The position numbers were made by a program, and so were the translations under genes. From assembly GCA_023412765.1 (NCBI GenBank), contig JAEZBX010000114.1, forward strand, positions 1-30,053: a DNA stretch of 30,053 nucleotides, given 5' to 3'. This document shows, piece after piece, positions 16,255 through 25,391 of this stretch. The notes under the pieces are model-generated. The model made no database searches. It was not told where the DNA came from and saw only the letters and a list, made by a program, of their open reading frames with translations. The DNA comes from Bacteroidota bacterium (GTDB lineage Bacteria > Bacteroidota > Bacteroidia > Cytophagales > Cyclobacteriaceae). Position 1 is the stretch's first letter, and the number at the start of each line of letters is the position of its first letter.

Positions 16255-17522
16255 TGGGTGGTCAAAAGAGGATACTCTTTTTGTCTGGAGTAGATTTTAA
16301 AGAAAAATCAATTCAAGTCATTCGCAAGACGCCGGTAGCTTATGTAAAAGAGGGATGGCATGTCGATTATATTGTAGGCCGCGACAATTCCTTGAATGGG
16401 GATTATTTCTATGAATCCGTCATTAATCCAAAGGGTGTAGTCGTACACCGGTTCAATTGGCCGTTTACAAAAGTAGACGGGCTGTTCAACAATACTTATT
16501 GGAAAGCTTTTTGGTTTAGAATAAGAAATATATCCCTTGTAATTACACTGGCTGCTAAGGCAAGGAGGCTAATAAAAAAAAATGATTTTGATGTCATTTA
16601 TGGCTACGAGATTCCCGGTGTACTAGCCATCCGGTTGCTTCGCATAATGCTGGTTAAAACCAACGCAAAATTTGTCACGCGCTTTCAGGGAGTCCTTTAT
16701 GTTAAAGAGTGGTTGCGGAAGAAACAAAGATTCAGAGTCCTTTCTAATTGGGACGCTTTTGTGGCATTAAAAACAAAAGCAGATTTATGCATAATGACAA
16801 ATGATGGCTCTCAAGGCCTTAACGTGCTAAAGCAAATCGGCTCTCCTCTAAAAAATATACTATTCTGTTCGAATGGAGTCGATAAAATTAAGTTTGATCA
16901 GGACATACTTGCGAAAATACGAACGGATTTTTATAGCGATTCACAAAAAAAATATCTTCTGTCAATTTCAAGATTGGACAATCATAAGCGCATCGACCGC
17001 GGCCTTAGAATTATCCACCAGATGATACGCTCCTTCGGGTTCACTAATTTTCGATTTATAGTTATAGGTGGGGGCTCGGAATACAAGAATTTAACTACCT
17101 TGGTTGATGTTTTGAATCTCAATGATTACGTTGAGTTTCTGGGTCCAATAAAGCATGAATTCATACCCTATCATTTTGCACTTTCGGATCTGTTTCTATC
17201 AATGTACACCAGTACAAATGTTGGCAATCCATTATTAGAAGCCATCAGGCACAATAAGCTAATCGTGACGTTGAATAACGGTGATACGGGAGAATGGATA
17301 AAGCATAAAGTTAGTGGATTGATATATGATGTGGATGACGATCTGGATTTAAGTTCCGAAAACTACAAGACGATTGCGCAGGATGTTATTTGTGTTCTAA
17401 AAGATCAGACTTTGAAAGACGAAATACTTGAGGGTGTTGCTGCTGTCGAGAAAAAAAAATTATGGACATGGGAAGAGCGCTTTAGGGCAGAGGTCGGTCG
17501 AGTTGAACTATTATTAAGCTAA
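16251..17522 (+). CDS. Glycosyltransferase family 4-like (GT-B)
   Basis: 423 residues. The N-terminal Rossmann half begins RILFLSGVDF. The C-terminal donor half has LLSISRLDNHKRIDRG (about 241-256), VIGGGSEYKNL, YVEFLGPIKHEFIPYH and the acidic NPLLEAIRHNKL block in place of the usual GT4 E-x7-E. These are GT4 features; donor and acceptor cannot be told. It starts ATGATG, overlapping the amidotransferase stop by 4 bp, so it is translationally coupled to the amidination trio. That proximity makes it a candidate to transfer the amidinated sugar, though this is only positional evidence. Confidence 0.85.
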   Translation: MMGGQKRILFLSGVDFKEKSIQVIRKTPVAYVKEGWHVDYIVGRDNSLNGDYFYESVINPKGVVVHRFNWPFTKVDGLFNNTYWKAFWFRIRNISLVITLAAKARRLIKKNDFDVIYGYEIPGVLAIRLLRIMLVKTNAKFVTRFQGVLYVKEWLRKKQRFRVLSNWDAFVALKTKADLCIMTNDGSQGLNVLKQIGSPLKNILFCSNGVDKIKFDQDILAKIRTDFYSDSQKKYLLSISRLDNHKRIDRGLRIIHQMIRSFGFTNFRFIVIGGGSEYKNLTTLVDVLNLNDYVEFLGPIKHEFIPYHFALSDLFLSMYTSTNVGNPLLEAIRHNKLIVTLNNGDTGEWIKHKVSGLIYDVDDDLDLSSENYKTIAQDVICVLKDQTLKDEILEGVAAVEKKKLWTWEERFRAEVGRVELLLS

Positions 17523-17544
17523 GGTCAATTATGAAAGTTGCAAA

Positions 17545-18693
17545 ATGTTAATCGTTGCACTTATATTTTCGTTGCTCCTGGTTATTGTTTCAATCTTACG
17601 ATACAAAAAGGTTTTCAATCCTTTTACGCTGGAAGTTTACTTTACAATTTTTTTCCTTATTCTTCCTCAACTTTTAATCATAAAGGATTACGCCCCCGAG
17701 CGACATTTCTATTCCGACGTGGTAATTATTGTTTACGTTGTATCAATTTTTCTGGGCACATTAATAAATGTTAACTCCTTTAAACTAAGAGAAATCGAAA
17801 ATGTAGGCACAATCAATACGCTCAACATTTTGCTGTATGTCGCCCTTATTGCACCGATGATACCACTTTTCCTGCAAGGAGGTTTATCCGCACAAAGTTT
17901 CAGGCGGTTTTATGAGACGGTAGTTTTTTCAAAGTATGCTTCATTTTTTGAGTTGTCGAAATTGGTATTGTACTTTACGATCTTCTTCAAGCTGATAAAC
18001 CGTCAAAAGTTCTCACTCGGTTTTTTCATCCTTTTTCCATTGGTCTTCTTTTACGGGAGCCGATTCGTCATACTCGATTGCATTATTTATCTCTGCATTT
18101 TTCTTGAACAATTTAAAAACCTGGGCGTAAAAAGCATCATCACAGCCTGCTTGATGGGCGCTATTCTAATTGTTAGCTATACTTATTTTCAGTTTTCCTC
18201 CAGGGGTAACCTTACTGAGCACCTAACATCGTATTTTGATATCTATAGAAACCAGTCATACGTAATCAATAAATTCATAGAAGGCGATCTTGAATACTAT
18301 TATGGCAAGATATACTTTTCATCTTACCTAAAATTTATCCCAAGAATCCTTTGGGAGGACAAGCCTAAGGAGTTTGGTTTTGCCATTTTGAATTATGCTA
18401 TTTTCCCCGAATCTGCCGCCAAGGGATATATGCCATCTTTTGGTCTAGGAACCTTGTTTGCAGATTTCGGCATTTTCAGCGTTGTAATGACGGGCATGAT
18501 GAGTGGCTTCCTGAAAAATTTTTTTTACCGAATTTTTCAGAGATCCAAGAATAATATTTCTTTCTTCCTTTTCGTCCTCCCCTTCGGAATGATCACAAGT
18601 TTTTTTCTTATTATTTATCTAGGTCTTGATTATTTTCTCAGGTTGGCTGGCAAACGGGAGGGTGACACGGAACAACTTTTGCCAGATAATTAA
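17545..18693 (+). CDS. wzy: Polytopic membrane protein, Wzy-like O-antigen polymerase candidate
   Basis: 382 residues with about ten hydrophobic spans (first: LIVALIFSLLLVIVSIL). A hydrophilic stretch between spans at about residues 220-270 (RGNLTEHLTSYFDIYRNQ, YYGKIYFSSYLKFIPRILW) would form the large periplasmic loop seen in Wzy polymerases. PRILWEDKP followed by a small-residue motif (GLGTLFADFG) recalls the oligosaccharide repeat unit polymerase family. Sequence conservation in this family is poor, so the call rests on topology and context: it lies between two glycosyltransferases and the locus already has Wzx. A second similar protein is encoded at 19831, which may be the ligase or the real polymerase. 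Confidence 0.7.
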   Translation: MLIVALIFSLLLVIVSILRYKKVFNPFTLEVYFTIFFLILPQLLIIKDYAPERHFYSDVVIIVYVVSIFLGTLINVNSFKLREIENVGTINTLNILLYVALIAPMIPLFLQGGLSAQSFRRFYETVVFSKYASFFELSKLVLYFTIFFKLINRQKFSLGFFILFPLVFFYGSRFVILDCIIYLCIFLEQFKNLGVKSIITACLMGAILIVSYTYFQFSSRGNLTEHLTSYFDIYRNQSYVINKFIEGDLEYYYGKIYFSSYLKFIPRILWEDKPKEFGFAILNYAIFPESAAKGYMPSFGLGTLFADFGIFSVVMTGMMSGFLKNFFYRIFQRSKNNISFFLFVLPFGMITSFFLIIYLGLDYFLRLAGKREGDTEQLLPDN

Positions 18694-18709
18694 ATAGCCA
18701 TTGTGAATC

Positions 18710-19819
18710 GTGAAGAAAAGAGTAGCAATAAATCTTCTTAATTTTTCAGATGACAAGATTGCCGGAGCAGCTGTGTTCGCTAAGAATTTATTGAGGGGAT
18801 GGCTCACGCAATTCGAGGTACCCGCATTAGTCATTTATCATTCAAATAACATAGACATCGAGAAGTTATTTAACCTTCCAGCTATTGAGGGCATAATATA
18901 TAAACCTGTCAAAGTACATCATTTTTGGTGGCGAATCCTTTACGAGCAAATTATAATGCCGTTCAGGCTTACCCGATTTGATATCTATTATTCTCCAACC
19001 CCCGTTATGCCGTTCTTAAGCAGGATCATCAATCGTAGACTTGAGATTGCTGTGACTATACACGACATGATTCCATTTTTTGTTCCGAACAAATACGGCA
19101 AACTCAGATCGATATATGTAAAGTTGATTAGTATTTGGGGCGCAAGATTGGCCCATCATGTTGTTACGGTGTCTGAAAACTCTAAGAAAGATATAATCAA
19201 AATAGCCCGGGTAGACTCGTCTAAAATAAGTATCGTTTATAATTTTATTCCCAGTTTTCAATCTAAACCGAAGTTAGCACATGAAAAATTCTTTCTATCA
19301 ATTTCAACGATAGAGCCCGGAAAGAACATTGAAAATACAATTCTGGGATTCAAGTTGTTTTTGCGTAATCGTCCCGATCGCGACTACAAATTTTATTGGA
19401 TCGGAAAAATCGGTTGGGGCTACACGCAGGCTCAACTACAAGAACTGATTGCGGACGCTGGATTAGAACACTTTTTCTTCCTGTTAGGATATGTCGATGA
19501 GAAGAAAAAGACCGACCTACTGTCGCGGTGCACCGCTGTCGTTTATCTTAGTCACTATGAAGGCTTCGGACTTCCGGTTCTCGAGGGATTACATTTTAAC
19601 AAGCCGCCTGTTGTGTTGAACAACTCCTCTCTACCAGAAGTGATTGGAAAAGCAGGTATTTTATGCGATAATGGTGATGTGAAAGAAATAGCCAGGGCTC
19701 TCTCAGATATTACAACAAATTTTAACGACTATGCAAGTGAAATCCCAAACCAGTTACGGAAATTTGACGAACTGACCCAGATCCAAAAATTTCTTAACGT
19801 CATTGGAGTTAAGCAATAA
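18710..19819 (+). CDS. Glycosyltransferase family 4
   Basis: 369 residues. Donor-domain signatures are clear: LSISTIEPGKNIENTI (about 197-212), YWIGKIGWG, FFLLGYVDEKKKTDLLSRC and the E-x7-E block HYEGFGLPVLEGL (about 282-294), followed by PPVVLNNSSLPEV. This is the pattern of retaining GT4 enzymes such as mannosyl- or rhamnosyl-type transferases of O-antigens; donor unknown. The start is GTG at 18710: an in-frame TGA at 18704-18706 blocks anything earlier, and KKRVAINLLNF follows as a normal first strand. It lies 16 bp after the polymerase candidate. Confidence 0.88.
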   Translation: MKKRVAINLLNFSDDKIAGAAVFAKNLLRGWLTQFEVPALVIYHSNNIDIEKLFNLPAIEGIIYKPVKVHHFWWRILYEQIIMPFRLTRFDIYYSPTPVMPFLSRIINRRLEIAVTIHDMIPFFVPNKYGKLRSIYVKLISIWGARLAHHVVTVSENSKKDIIKIARVDSSKISIVYNFIPSFQSKPKLAHEKFFLSISTIEPGKNIENTILGFKLFLRNRPDRDYKFYWIGKIGWGYTQAQLQELIADAGLEHFFFLLGYVDEKKKTDLLSRCTAVVYLSHYEGFGLPVLEGLHFNKPPVVLNNSSLPEVIGKAGILCDNGDVKEIARALSDITTNFNDYASEIPNQLRKFDELTQIQKFLNVIGVKQ

Positions 19820-19830
19820 TCTCTCTCCGA

Positions 19831-21078
19831 ATGGTTGGCCTGAAATTAGATCCACGCTTATTAAATAGAACTAAGCATATTTTAATACTCTTAGTGGGGG
19901 TGAGTTTGGCTTTCGAGTTATCAGCTATCTACATTTTACCATCAGTTAGTGTCCTCCTTACTGCTATTGTCGGCCGGGAAACAATATCGGTTAGCAAGCT
20001 ATCTGTTTCAAAAAAAGGCTATTCCCTTACCATTTTGTTCGGCATTCATTTACTATGGTTTACTCCCACGATTATTGAAACGAAGTCGTTTTCATATCTG
20101 GAAAAGATGCTCCCATTTTTACTTTTCCCCCTGATGATTTCGTCAACACGAGTCGATAAGGAAAAACTGAGTTTAATTCTAACAACGTTCATATATACCC
20201 TTTTAGCCTCGTATGCAATCACATTTGTAATAGCTATCTACAACTACTTTTATTCCATCCCCCGCTGGGGAAGAGCAAGTGACTTTTTCTTTCACGAACA
20301 GTTTACGTATGGGTCCTTTGGAGTACATCCAACATATTACGGCCTACTAGGCTGCTTAGCTACGTTATTTACGTTTCAGTTTTTGAAGAGCGGGTATCGA
20401 TTTCTCATCGTTCTGTTGTTGACATTCTTTATTGTATTGATTAACGCAAGAATCACGATGCTTATTCAAATCCTGTTGATTATTTCTTTCTTGCTGAAAT
20501 ATGTTTTTCAGGGCTTCAGCGTAAAAAAGATTGTCATAACTACCCTTGTTTTCATAATGATGATAGGCTTTATACAAGTCACAAATTCCATATACGATTA
20601 TCCGCACCGAAAAATGTTCCTTGATGTAAGAGCTTCATGGGAAAGAAGTTATGCTCCTGATGTTTCAGAAGGAGATGGCGGACTGGTAACACGTTTTGCA
20701 ATTTGGCGAGGAGCGATCAAAGTGATAGAAAAAAATTTCCTGTTAGGCGTTGGGTTGGATAATGAAAAGGAGCATTTGGCCAGAGAATTTAAAAAGAATA
20801 ATGCTACGTACCTGATACAAATTCAAAATAACGCCCATAATCAATTTCTTAGTTACATGATCGGTACAGGAATTATTGGAGTTATTTTATTGTGCGCTTT
20901 TTTCTTAATAATTCTAAAAAATGCATATTCGAAACAATGTTGGTTCTATTTCGAGTTTGTGGCCATTTTCTTCATTGTAAGTATGACAGAATCGATATTT
21001 AACAGGGATCTTGGGGTTTCAATTTTCGCATTCTTCAACACATTATTATTTCTGAAGTATGTGAATAATGATCATTAG
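19831..21078 (+). CDS. O-antigen ligase/polymerase family membrane protein (WaaL/Wzy_C-like)
   Basis: 415 residues, about eleven to twelve hydrophobic spans. A long hydrophilic stretch at about residues 250-345 (YPHRKMFLDVRASWERSYAP, then RFAIWRGAIKVIEKNFLLGVG and NNAHNQFLSYMIGTGIIGV) carries the HNQ-x-L-x4-GxIG motif typical of the Wzy_C superfamily, in which WaaL ligases and some polymerases share a catalytic periplasmic loop. It could ligate the finished O-chain to lipid A-core or polymerise the repeat unit; with the candidate at 17545 the locus has one protein for each job, but which does which cannot be decided here. It starts 11 bp after the GT4 stop. Confidence 0.8.
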   Translation: MVGLKLDPRLLNRTKHILILLVGVSLAFELSAIYILPSVSVLLTAIVGRETISVSKLSVSKKGYSLTILFGIHLLWFTPTIIETKSFSYLEKMLPFLLFPLMISSTRVDKEKLSLILTTFIYTLLASYAITFVIAIYNYFYSIPRWGRASDFFFHEQFTYGSFGVHPTYYGLLGCLATLFTFQFLKSGYRFLIVLLLTFFIVLINARITMLIQILLIISFLLKYVFQGFSVKKIVITTLVFIMMIGFIQVTNSIYDYPHRKMFLDVRASWERSYAPDVSEGDGGLVTRFAIWRGAIKVIEKNFLLGVGLDNEKEHLAREFKKNNATYLIQIQNNAHNQFLSYMIGTGIIGVILLCAFFLIILKNAYSKQCWFYFEFVAIFFIVSMTESIFNRDLGVSIFAFFNTLLFLKYVNNDH

Positions 21079-21128
21079 AAGAAGCTTTTCGGACACATGA
21101 GCGCATCAAAGGGTACTAATTATGGTCA

Positions 21129-22007
21129 ATGTTGCTTGCATCAACAAGTCAGACTATGAATGAACGAAATTCAGATGCTAATCACGATTTCCGATTTTCG
21201 GTTTTGATGCCCATCTATATCAAAGAAAATCCATCGTTCCTAAGATCTGCTTTGCAAAGTATTCTGGAGGACCAGTCGGTAGTTCCCGATGAGGTGGTTA
21301 TCGTAAAAGATGGGCCCATCACTCCAGCCCTCGCTGAGGTTCTTAGCGATTTCCAAACGCGTCATAAAAGTCGTATTAAAGTACACGAACTGAAAAAAAA
21401 TAAAGGTATGGGTATCGCGATGAATCACGGATTGCGACACGCAACATTTAATTGGATAGCCCGAATGGACTCGGATGACATTGCAATCCCAACGCGGTTT
21501 GAACAGCAACTGAGCTTTTTGAAAAGAAATCCGGAAATCGATGTGCTTGGTTCTTCGATCGAAGAGTTTAATACCAGACCTGGTGATATAAAACGCTACA
21601 GATCCTTGCCATCAGAAAATGACGAAATTATTAGAATGATGAAATTTAGAAATCCTCTAAATCACATGACTGTATTTTTCCGCAAAGACTTGGCGCTACA
21701 AGTTGGAGGATATTGGCGACATAAATTTAACGAGGACTATAATTTGTGGTATGAGCTTCACAAAATCGGATCTCGATTTCATAATCTAGGTGAAAATCTA
21801 GTTCACGTTAGAGTAGGAAATAACATGGTCGCCAGGCGAAGCGGGTATAAGTATTTCCTTTTTGAAAAAATACTTCTCAAAAAGTTTCTTCGAGATCGAT
21901 TCATCACAAAGTTCCAGTATTCTTATCTGATAGGAATAAAATTTTCGTTACGAATCATGCCTGTCAATCTCCTAAAAATTATTTACGAAATTTTCCTACG
22001 AAAATAA
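21129..22007 (+). CDS. Glycosyltransferase family 2 (GT-A)
   Basis: 292 residues. The GT-A fold begins FSVLMPIYIKENP (about 23-35), followed by VVIVKDGP, NKGMGIAMNHGLRHA and the metal-binding ARMDSDDIA (DSDD at 114-117), then FLKRNPEIDVLGSSIEEF. Inverting GT2 enzymes of this type add one sugar to the lipid-linked repeat unit. An N-terminal tail of about 20 polar residues precedes the fold; a second ATG at 21156 would shorten it and is an equally possible start. It is the last gene of the hisH operon, followed by about 210 bp without a gene. Confidence 0.88.
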   Translation: MLLASTSQTMNERNSDANHDFRFSVLMPIYIKENPSFLRSALQSILEDQSVVPDEVVIVKDGPITPALAEVLSDFQTRHKSRIKVHELKKNKGMGIAMNHGLRHATFNWIARMDSDDIAIPTRFEQQLSFLKRNPEIDVLGSSIEEFNTRPGDIKRYRSLPSENDEIIRMMKFRNPLNHMTVFFRKDLALQVGGYWRHKFNEDYNLWYELHKIGSRFHNLGENLVHVRVGNNMVARRSGYKYFLFEKILLKKFLRDRFITKFQYSYLIGIKFSLRIMPVNLLKIIYEIFLRK

Positions 22008-22218
22008 ACTTAATCAGTTCTCATGATCAATTCAGTCTGCTGAGGTCGTGTATATCCCACCTCTCGACACATTAAATCAATTTTATCAATACAGGGCAGA
22101 CAGTAAGACTTAATGAGCTACATTTGAAATTAATACCTGACCTCCTGAAATGATGTTACTATAATTGTTGCAGATGTTCCATATTTGAGTCATAAATATT
22201 GTATAAAAGTTGTCGCTG

Positions 22219-23178
22219 ATGATCTTACTAACCGGAGGCTCTGGTTTCATAGGGAGCCATTTTCATCGTACCGCCCTGGAAGAGCATTTTATCAACCTTG
22301 ATTTAAATGAGCCTACGTTTGAAAATAAAGCCACATTTATAAAAGGCGATATAAGGGTGAAATCAGATCTGAGTCAAGCTGTCCGTTCCAGAAAAATTAA
22401 AACGATTGTCTCATTGGCAGCTAAGCATCACGATTTTGGTATTGGCCACGACGAATATTTTGATACAAACGAGGGCGGAACACAAGTGCTATGTGAGGTA
22501 GCCTCTGAAAACAATATCCAAGAAATTGTTTTCTTTTCTAGTGTTGCCGTTTATGGAATTTCTGAAAGGATTTCAAGCGAACAATTCAGCCCAACGCCTG
22601 ATTCTCCTTATGGCGCATCCAAATTATCAGGAGAGAAAGTACTTGCAAAGTGGGCGTCAGAGGACGATGAAAGAAAGGTTCTTATTATCAGACCAACGCT
22701 TGTATTCGGTCCAAACAATATGGCAAACATGCGCAATTTGATTAAACAGATTGATTCTGGTCTGTACTTTCATCTGGGCAAGGCGGATAATATAAAATCC
22801 ATTGCATACGTGGAGAATGTTGTAGATGCAACACTTTATTTGATGGATCGCATGCGTCCGGGTGTGTCTATTTACAATTACTCCGACGAGCCTCAGCTTA
22901 CCACCCGCGAAATCGGTGAAGTGATCGCACAGGCTCTGAACAAAAAAATTAGGCTTACCATCCCAAAGACATTGGGTATTATGATGGGGATCCCATTTGA
23001 TTTGGCGATCAAGGTTACGGGCTTAAATTTGCCCATCTCATCCGCGAGAATAAAGAAATTGGGCACTTCAACGCACCATTCCGCAAAAAAGATTTTTTCC
23101 GAGGGCTTTAGTCCTCGGTTTAGCACGATCGAAGGGTTAAAGAAAATGGTTGAGTGGTACAAGCTTACGAAAAGATAG
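22219..23178 (+). CDS. NAD-dependent sugar-nucleotide epimerase/reductase (extended SDR, WbpV-like)
   Basis: 319 residues. ATG 22219 was chosen over TTG 22210 because it puts the Rossmann motif MILLTGGSGFIGSH directly at the N-terminus, as in the family. The active-site pair Tyr131/Lys135 lies in SPYGASKLSGE, with the serine region FFSSVAVYG near 106-114. Position immediately ahead of a WecA/WbpL-like transferase matches pairs such as WbpV-WbpL, where the SDR enzyme makes UDP-FucNAc or UDP-QuiNAc used to start the repeat unit. The precise reaction (C4 epimerisation or keto-reduction) is inferred from this pairing. The gene begins after a gap of about 210 bp, so it may have its own promoter. 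Confidence 0.85.
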   Translation: MILLTGGSGFIGSHFHRTALEEHFINLDLNEPTFENKATFIKGDIRVKSDLSQAVRSRKIKTIVSLAAKHHDFGIGHDEYFDTNEGGTQVLCEVASENNIQEIVFFSSVAVYGISERISSEQFSPTPDSPYGASKLSGEKVLAKWASEDDERKVLIIRPTLVFGPNNMANMRNLIKQIDSGLYFHLGKADNIKSIAYVENVVDATLYLMDRMRPGVSIYNYSDEPQLTTREIGEVIAQALNKKIRLTIPKTLGIMMGIPFDLAIKVTGLNLPISSARIKKLGTSTHHSAKKIFSEGFSPRFSTIEGLKKMVEWYKLTKR

Positions 23179-23241
23179 AGTCTTACCCAGAATAGGATTT
23201 CACTCTTGTATTTCACTATTTTTACCCACTTTTGATTTTTT

Positions 23242-24288
23242 ATGGCTGAACAACTCGCTGCCGCGATAACGTCTTTTGTTATATCTTTTTTGATTGTTCC
23301 GGTGATTATTAAGTACTCTCTTCGGAAAAATCTCGTGGATATCCCGGGCCGGCGGAAAATCCATAAAAAAGTAACGCCTTCAATGGGCGGTATTGCCATT
23401 TTTGTCGGGTTCTTCATTTCTACGGTTATCTGGACCGACGTGCAAGAGGATTGGGGCCATATTAAATTTATCCTGGTTGCCTTATTCGTAATTTTCTTTA
23501 TTGGCGTCCGTGACGATCTTGTCCCTTTGCGTGCAATGGTAAAATTGATGGGGCAGATTATGGCCGCTTCGCTGCTGATTTTTCTTTTCGATCTGCGCAT
23601 AAAAACATTTTATGGACTTTTCGGAATTTATGAACTGCCGGATATGGTCAGTTATCTTATCACTTACCTTACGCTCATCGTTATTACAAATTCATTCAAC
23701 CTTATCGATGGTCTGGATGGTCTCGCGGGCACAATCGCTATTGTGGCACTTCTTGCGTTTGGCGTCTGGTTCTTCTTAATCGGCGACAGAATATTCTCCA
23801 TCCTCGCGTTCTCGATGCTTGGGGCAATTTTTGCATTCCTGATCTTCAACTGGGAACCCTCTGAAGTTTTTATGGGTGATACAGGGGCACTCGTCATCGG
23901 AATGATGCTGGCCATTCTAACAATCCATTTCATCAATACGAATTACAGTCTCCCGGCCATGACTCCGTATAAATTTGATGCATCTATCGGAACGGCTGCC
24001 TGCATTATAATTATTCCGCTTGTGGACACTCTGCGCATCGTTATCCTTCGTCTTTCGAAAAGGCAGTCACCATTTCATCCCGATAAGAGCCACGTTCATC
24101 ACGCTATCATGCGGCTTGGAATGCGACACAGTCAAACAACTTTAATTCTTGCAGCGGTACACATCTTTTTCATCGCTCTCGCCATCATTTTTAGCCACCT
24201 CAACGATGCATATGTGCTCTCCGGAGTGATCGTGCTGTCGTTCCTCCTGAGCGTTTCGCTTGACAGGCTTATCATTAACAAGCTTTGA
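23242..24288 (+). CDS. Undecaprenyl-phosphate HexNAc-1-phosphate transferase (WecA/WbpL/TagO family)
   Basis: 348 residues, about eleven membrane spans. Family motifs are all visible: SMGGIAIF (47-54), GVRDDL with the Asp-Asp pair (88-93), NSFNLIDGLDGLAG (150-163), FMGDTGAL (210-217) and the cytoplasmic loop HPDKSHVHHAIMRLG (about 281-295). The enzyme starts repeat-unit assembly by moving a sugar-1-phosphate from its UDP carrier to undecaprenyl phosphate in the inner membrane. Together with the preceding SDR enzyme it sets the first sugar. It could in principle serve other glycans too, being at the edge of the locus next to pheS. Donor sugar unknown. Confidence 0.92.
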   Translation: MAEQLAAAITSFVISFLIVPVIIKYSLRKNLVDIPGRRKIHKKVTPSMGGIAIFVGFFISTVIWTDVQEDWGHIKFILVALFVIFFIGVRDDLVPLRAMVKLMGQIMAASLLIFLFDLRIKTFYGLFGIYELPDMVSYLITYLTLIVITNSFNLIDGLDGLAGTIAIVALLAFGVWFFLIGDRIFSILAFSMLGAIFAFLIFNWEPSEVFMGDTGALVIGMMLAILTIHFINTNYSLPAMTPYKFDASIGTAACIIIIPLVDTLRIVILRLSKRQSPFHPDKSHVHHAIMRLGMRHSQTTLILAAVHIFFIALAIIFSHLNDAYVLSGVIVLSFLLSVSLDRLIINKL

Positions 24289-24290
24289 TG

Positions 24291-24315
24291 CGCCTTTAAG
24301 TGCATTAGGCGTTTT
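24291..24315 (+). terminator. Weak possible intrinsic terminator after the WecA-like gene
   Basis: CGCCT at 24291-24295 and AGGCG at 24307-24311 pair around an 11-base loop and are followed by TTTT. It starts 2 bp after the TGA at 24288, between the polysaccharide locus and pheS. The stem is only 5 bp (6 with a G-U), so support is limited. Confidence 0.35.
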
Positions 24316-24327
24316 CCTCCAAAACCG

Positions 24328-24335
24328 TAATTTTG
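24328..24335 (+). promoter_or_regulatory. Possible -7 promoter element (TAATTTTG) for pheS
   Basis: Exact match to the Bacteroidota TAnnTTTG element, 18 bases before the ATG chosen for pheS. No matching TTTG at -33 spacing was found. If used, it would put transcription start just ahead of that ATG and rule out the TTG at 24333. Confidence 0.3.
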
Positions 24336-24353
24336 GACCTTATTAGTACAGAC

Positions 24354-25391
24354 ATGGAAGAGCGAATTCAGAAGCTGCTGACCGAAGTGAAGTCTTACCT
24401 GGCCAAGGACAAGAAAGACGTCGAAACGTTCAGACAAAAATATACCAGCAAGAAGGGTGAGATAAGTGCGCTTTTTGAAGAGTTGAAAAAGGTTGCCGTC
24501 GAGGAAAAGAAACAAATGGGAAAAGTCCTCAACGAGCTTAAGAAGACCGCCGAATCGAAGCTTGCTGAACTGACTGAAAAACTGGATTCCGGTCCGGCAG
24601 CAACAGACGATATTGACCTGACCTTACCTCCAATAGCGAATGAAATTGGAAATCTGCACCCGCTAACGCTAACCAAATATCGGATCATCGAGATCTTCGA
24701 AAGGTTAGGCTTTAACGTGATGGACGGACCGGAAATCGAAGATGACTGGCATAATTTCTCGGCCCTGAATTTTGCTGAAAATCACCCTGCCCGGGAAATG
24801 CAGGATACATTCTTCATTAAGAAAAAGGGTGTCGATGGTAGCGAACAGGACTTGTTGCTGAGAACCCATACCTCAAACGTCCAGATCCGGATGATGGAGC
24901 AACAAAAACCTCCACTAAGGGCTATCATGCCTGGGCGCGTTTACCGGAACGAGGCTATCTCCGCCCGGGCACACTGCTTTTTTCACCAGGTTGAGGGTCT
25001 CTATGTAGACAAAAATGTTGGTTTCTCAGACCTGAAGCAGACGTTATATCATTTCGCCAAGGAAATGTACGGCAACGACATCAAGATAAGATTTCGTCCT
25101 TCATTCTTCCCTTTTACAGAACCAAGTGCTGAGATCGACATATCTTGCCTCATCTGCAAGGGAAGTGGCTGCAATGTATGCAAGCATTCCGGTTGGGTAG
25201 AAATTGCAGGATCTGGAATGGTTCATCCCAATGTTTTGAGGAACTGTAACATTGATCCGGAAGAATTTACTGGATTTGCGTTCGGAATGGGTATAGAACG
25301 GGTAACGATGCTTCGTTATCAAATCAATGATCTTCGACTTTTTTCTGAAAATGATGTGCGGTTCTTGAGGCAGTTTCAATCGGTGATATGA
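24354..25391 (+). CDS. pheS: Phenylalanine--tRNA ligase alpha subunit
   Basis: 345 residues from ATG 24354 (a TTG at 24333 would add seven unconserved residues). The N-terminal coiled coil (about 1-85, rich in Lys/Glu) binds tRNA, and the class II catalytic core follows. Visible: TLPPIANEIGNLHPLT, the motif 2 region LLRTHTSNVQIRMM with RVYRNEAISARAHCFFHQVEG, and motif 3 FAFGMGIERVTMLRYQINDLR near the end. A four-cysteine stretch CLICKGSGCNVCKHSGW is the insertion seen in many PheS. It charges tRNA-Phe as a heterotetramer with PheT, which is not in the window. Its last four bases overlap the next gene. Confidence 0.97.
   Translation: MEERIQKLLTEVKSYLAKDKKDVETFRQKYTSKKGEISALFEELKKVAVEEKKQMGKVLNELKKTAESKLAELTEKLDSGPAATDDIDLTLPPIANEIGNLHPLTLTKYRIIEIFERLGFNVMDGPEIEDDWHNFSALNFAENHPAREMQDTFFIKKKGVDGSEQDLLLRTHTSNVQIRMMEQQKPPLRAIMPGRVYRNEAISARAHCFFHQVEGLYVDKNVGFSDLKQTLYHFAKEMYGNDIKIRFRPSFFPFTEPSAEIDISCLICKGSGCNVCKHSGWVEIAGSGMVHPNVLRNCNIDPEEFTGFAFGMGIERVTMLRYQINDLRLFSENDVRFLRQFQSVI

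Noticed and set aside
22893..23600. 235-codon open frame on the minus strand
   Set aside because: It lies antisense across the well-supported epimerase and WecA-like genes and has a composition-driven, Ile/Lys/Arg-rich translation with no recognisable motif.
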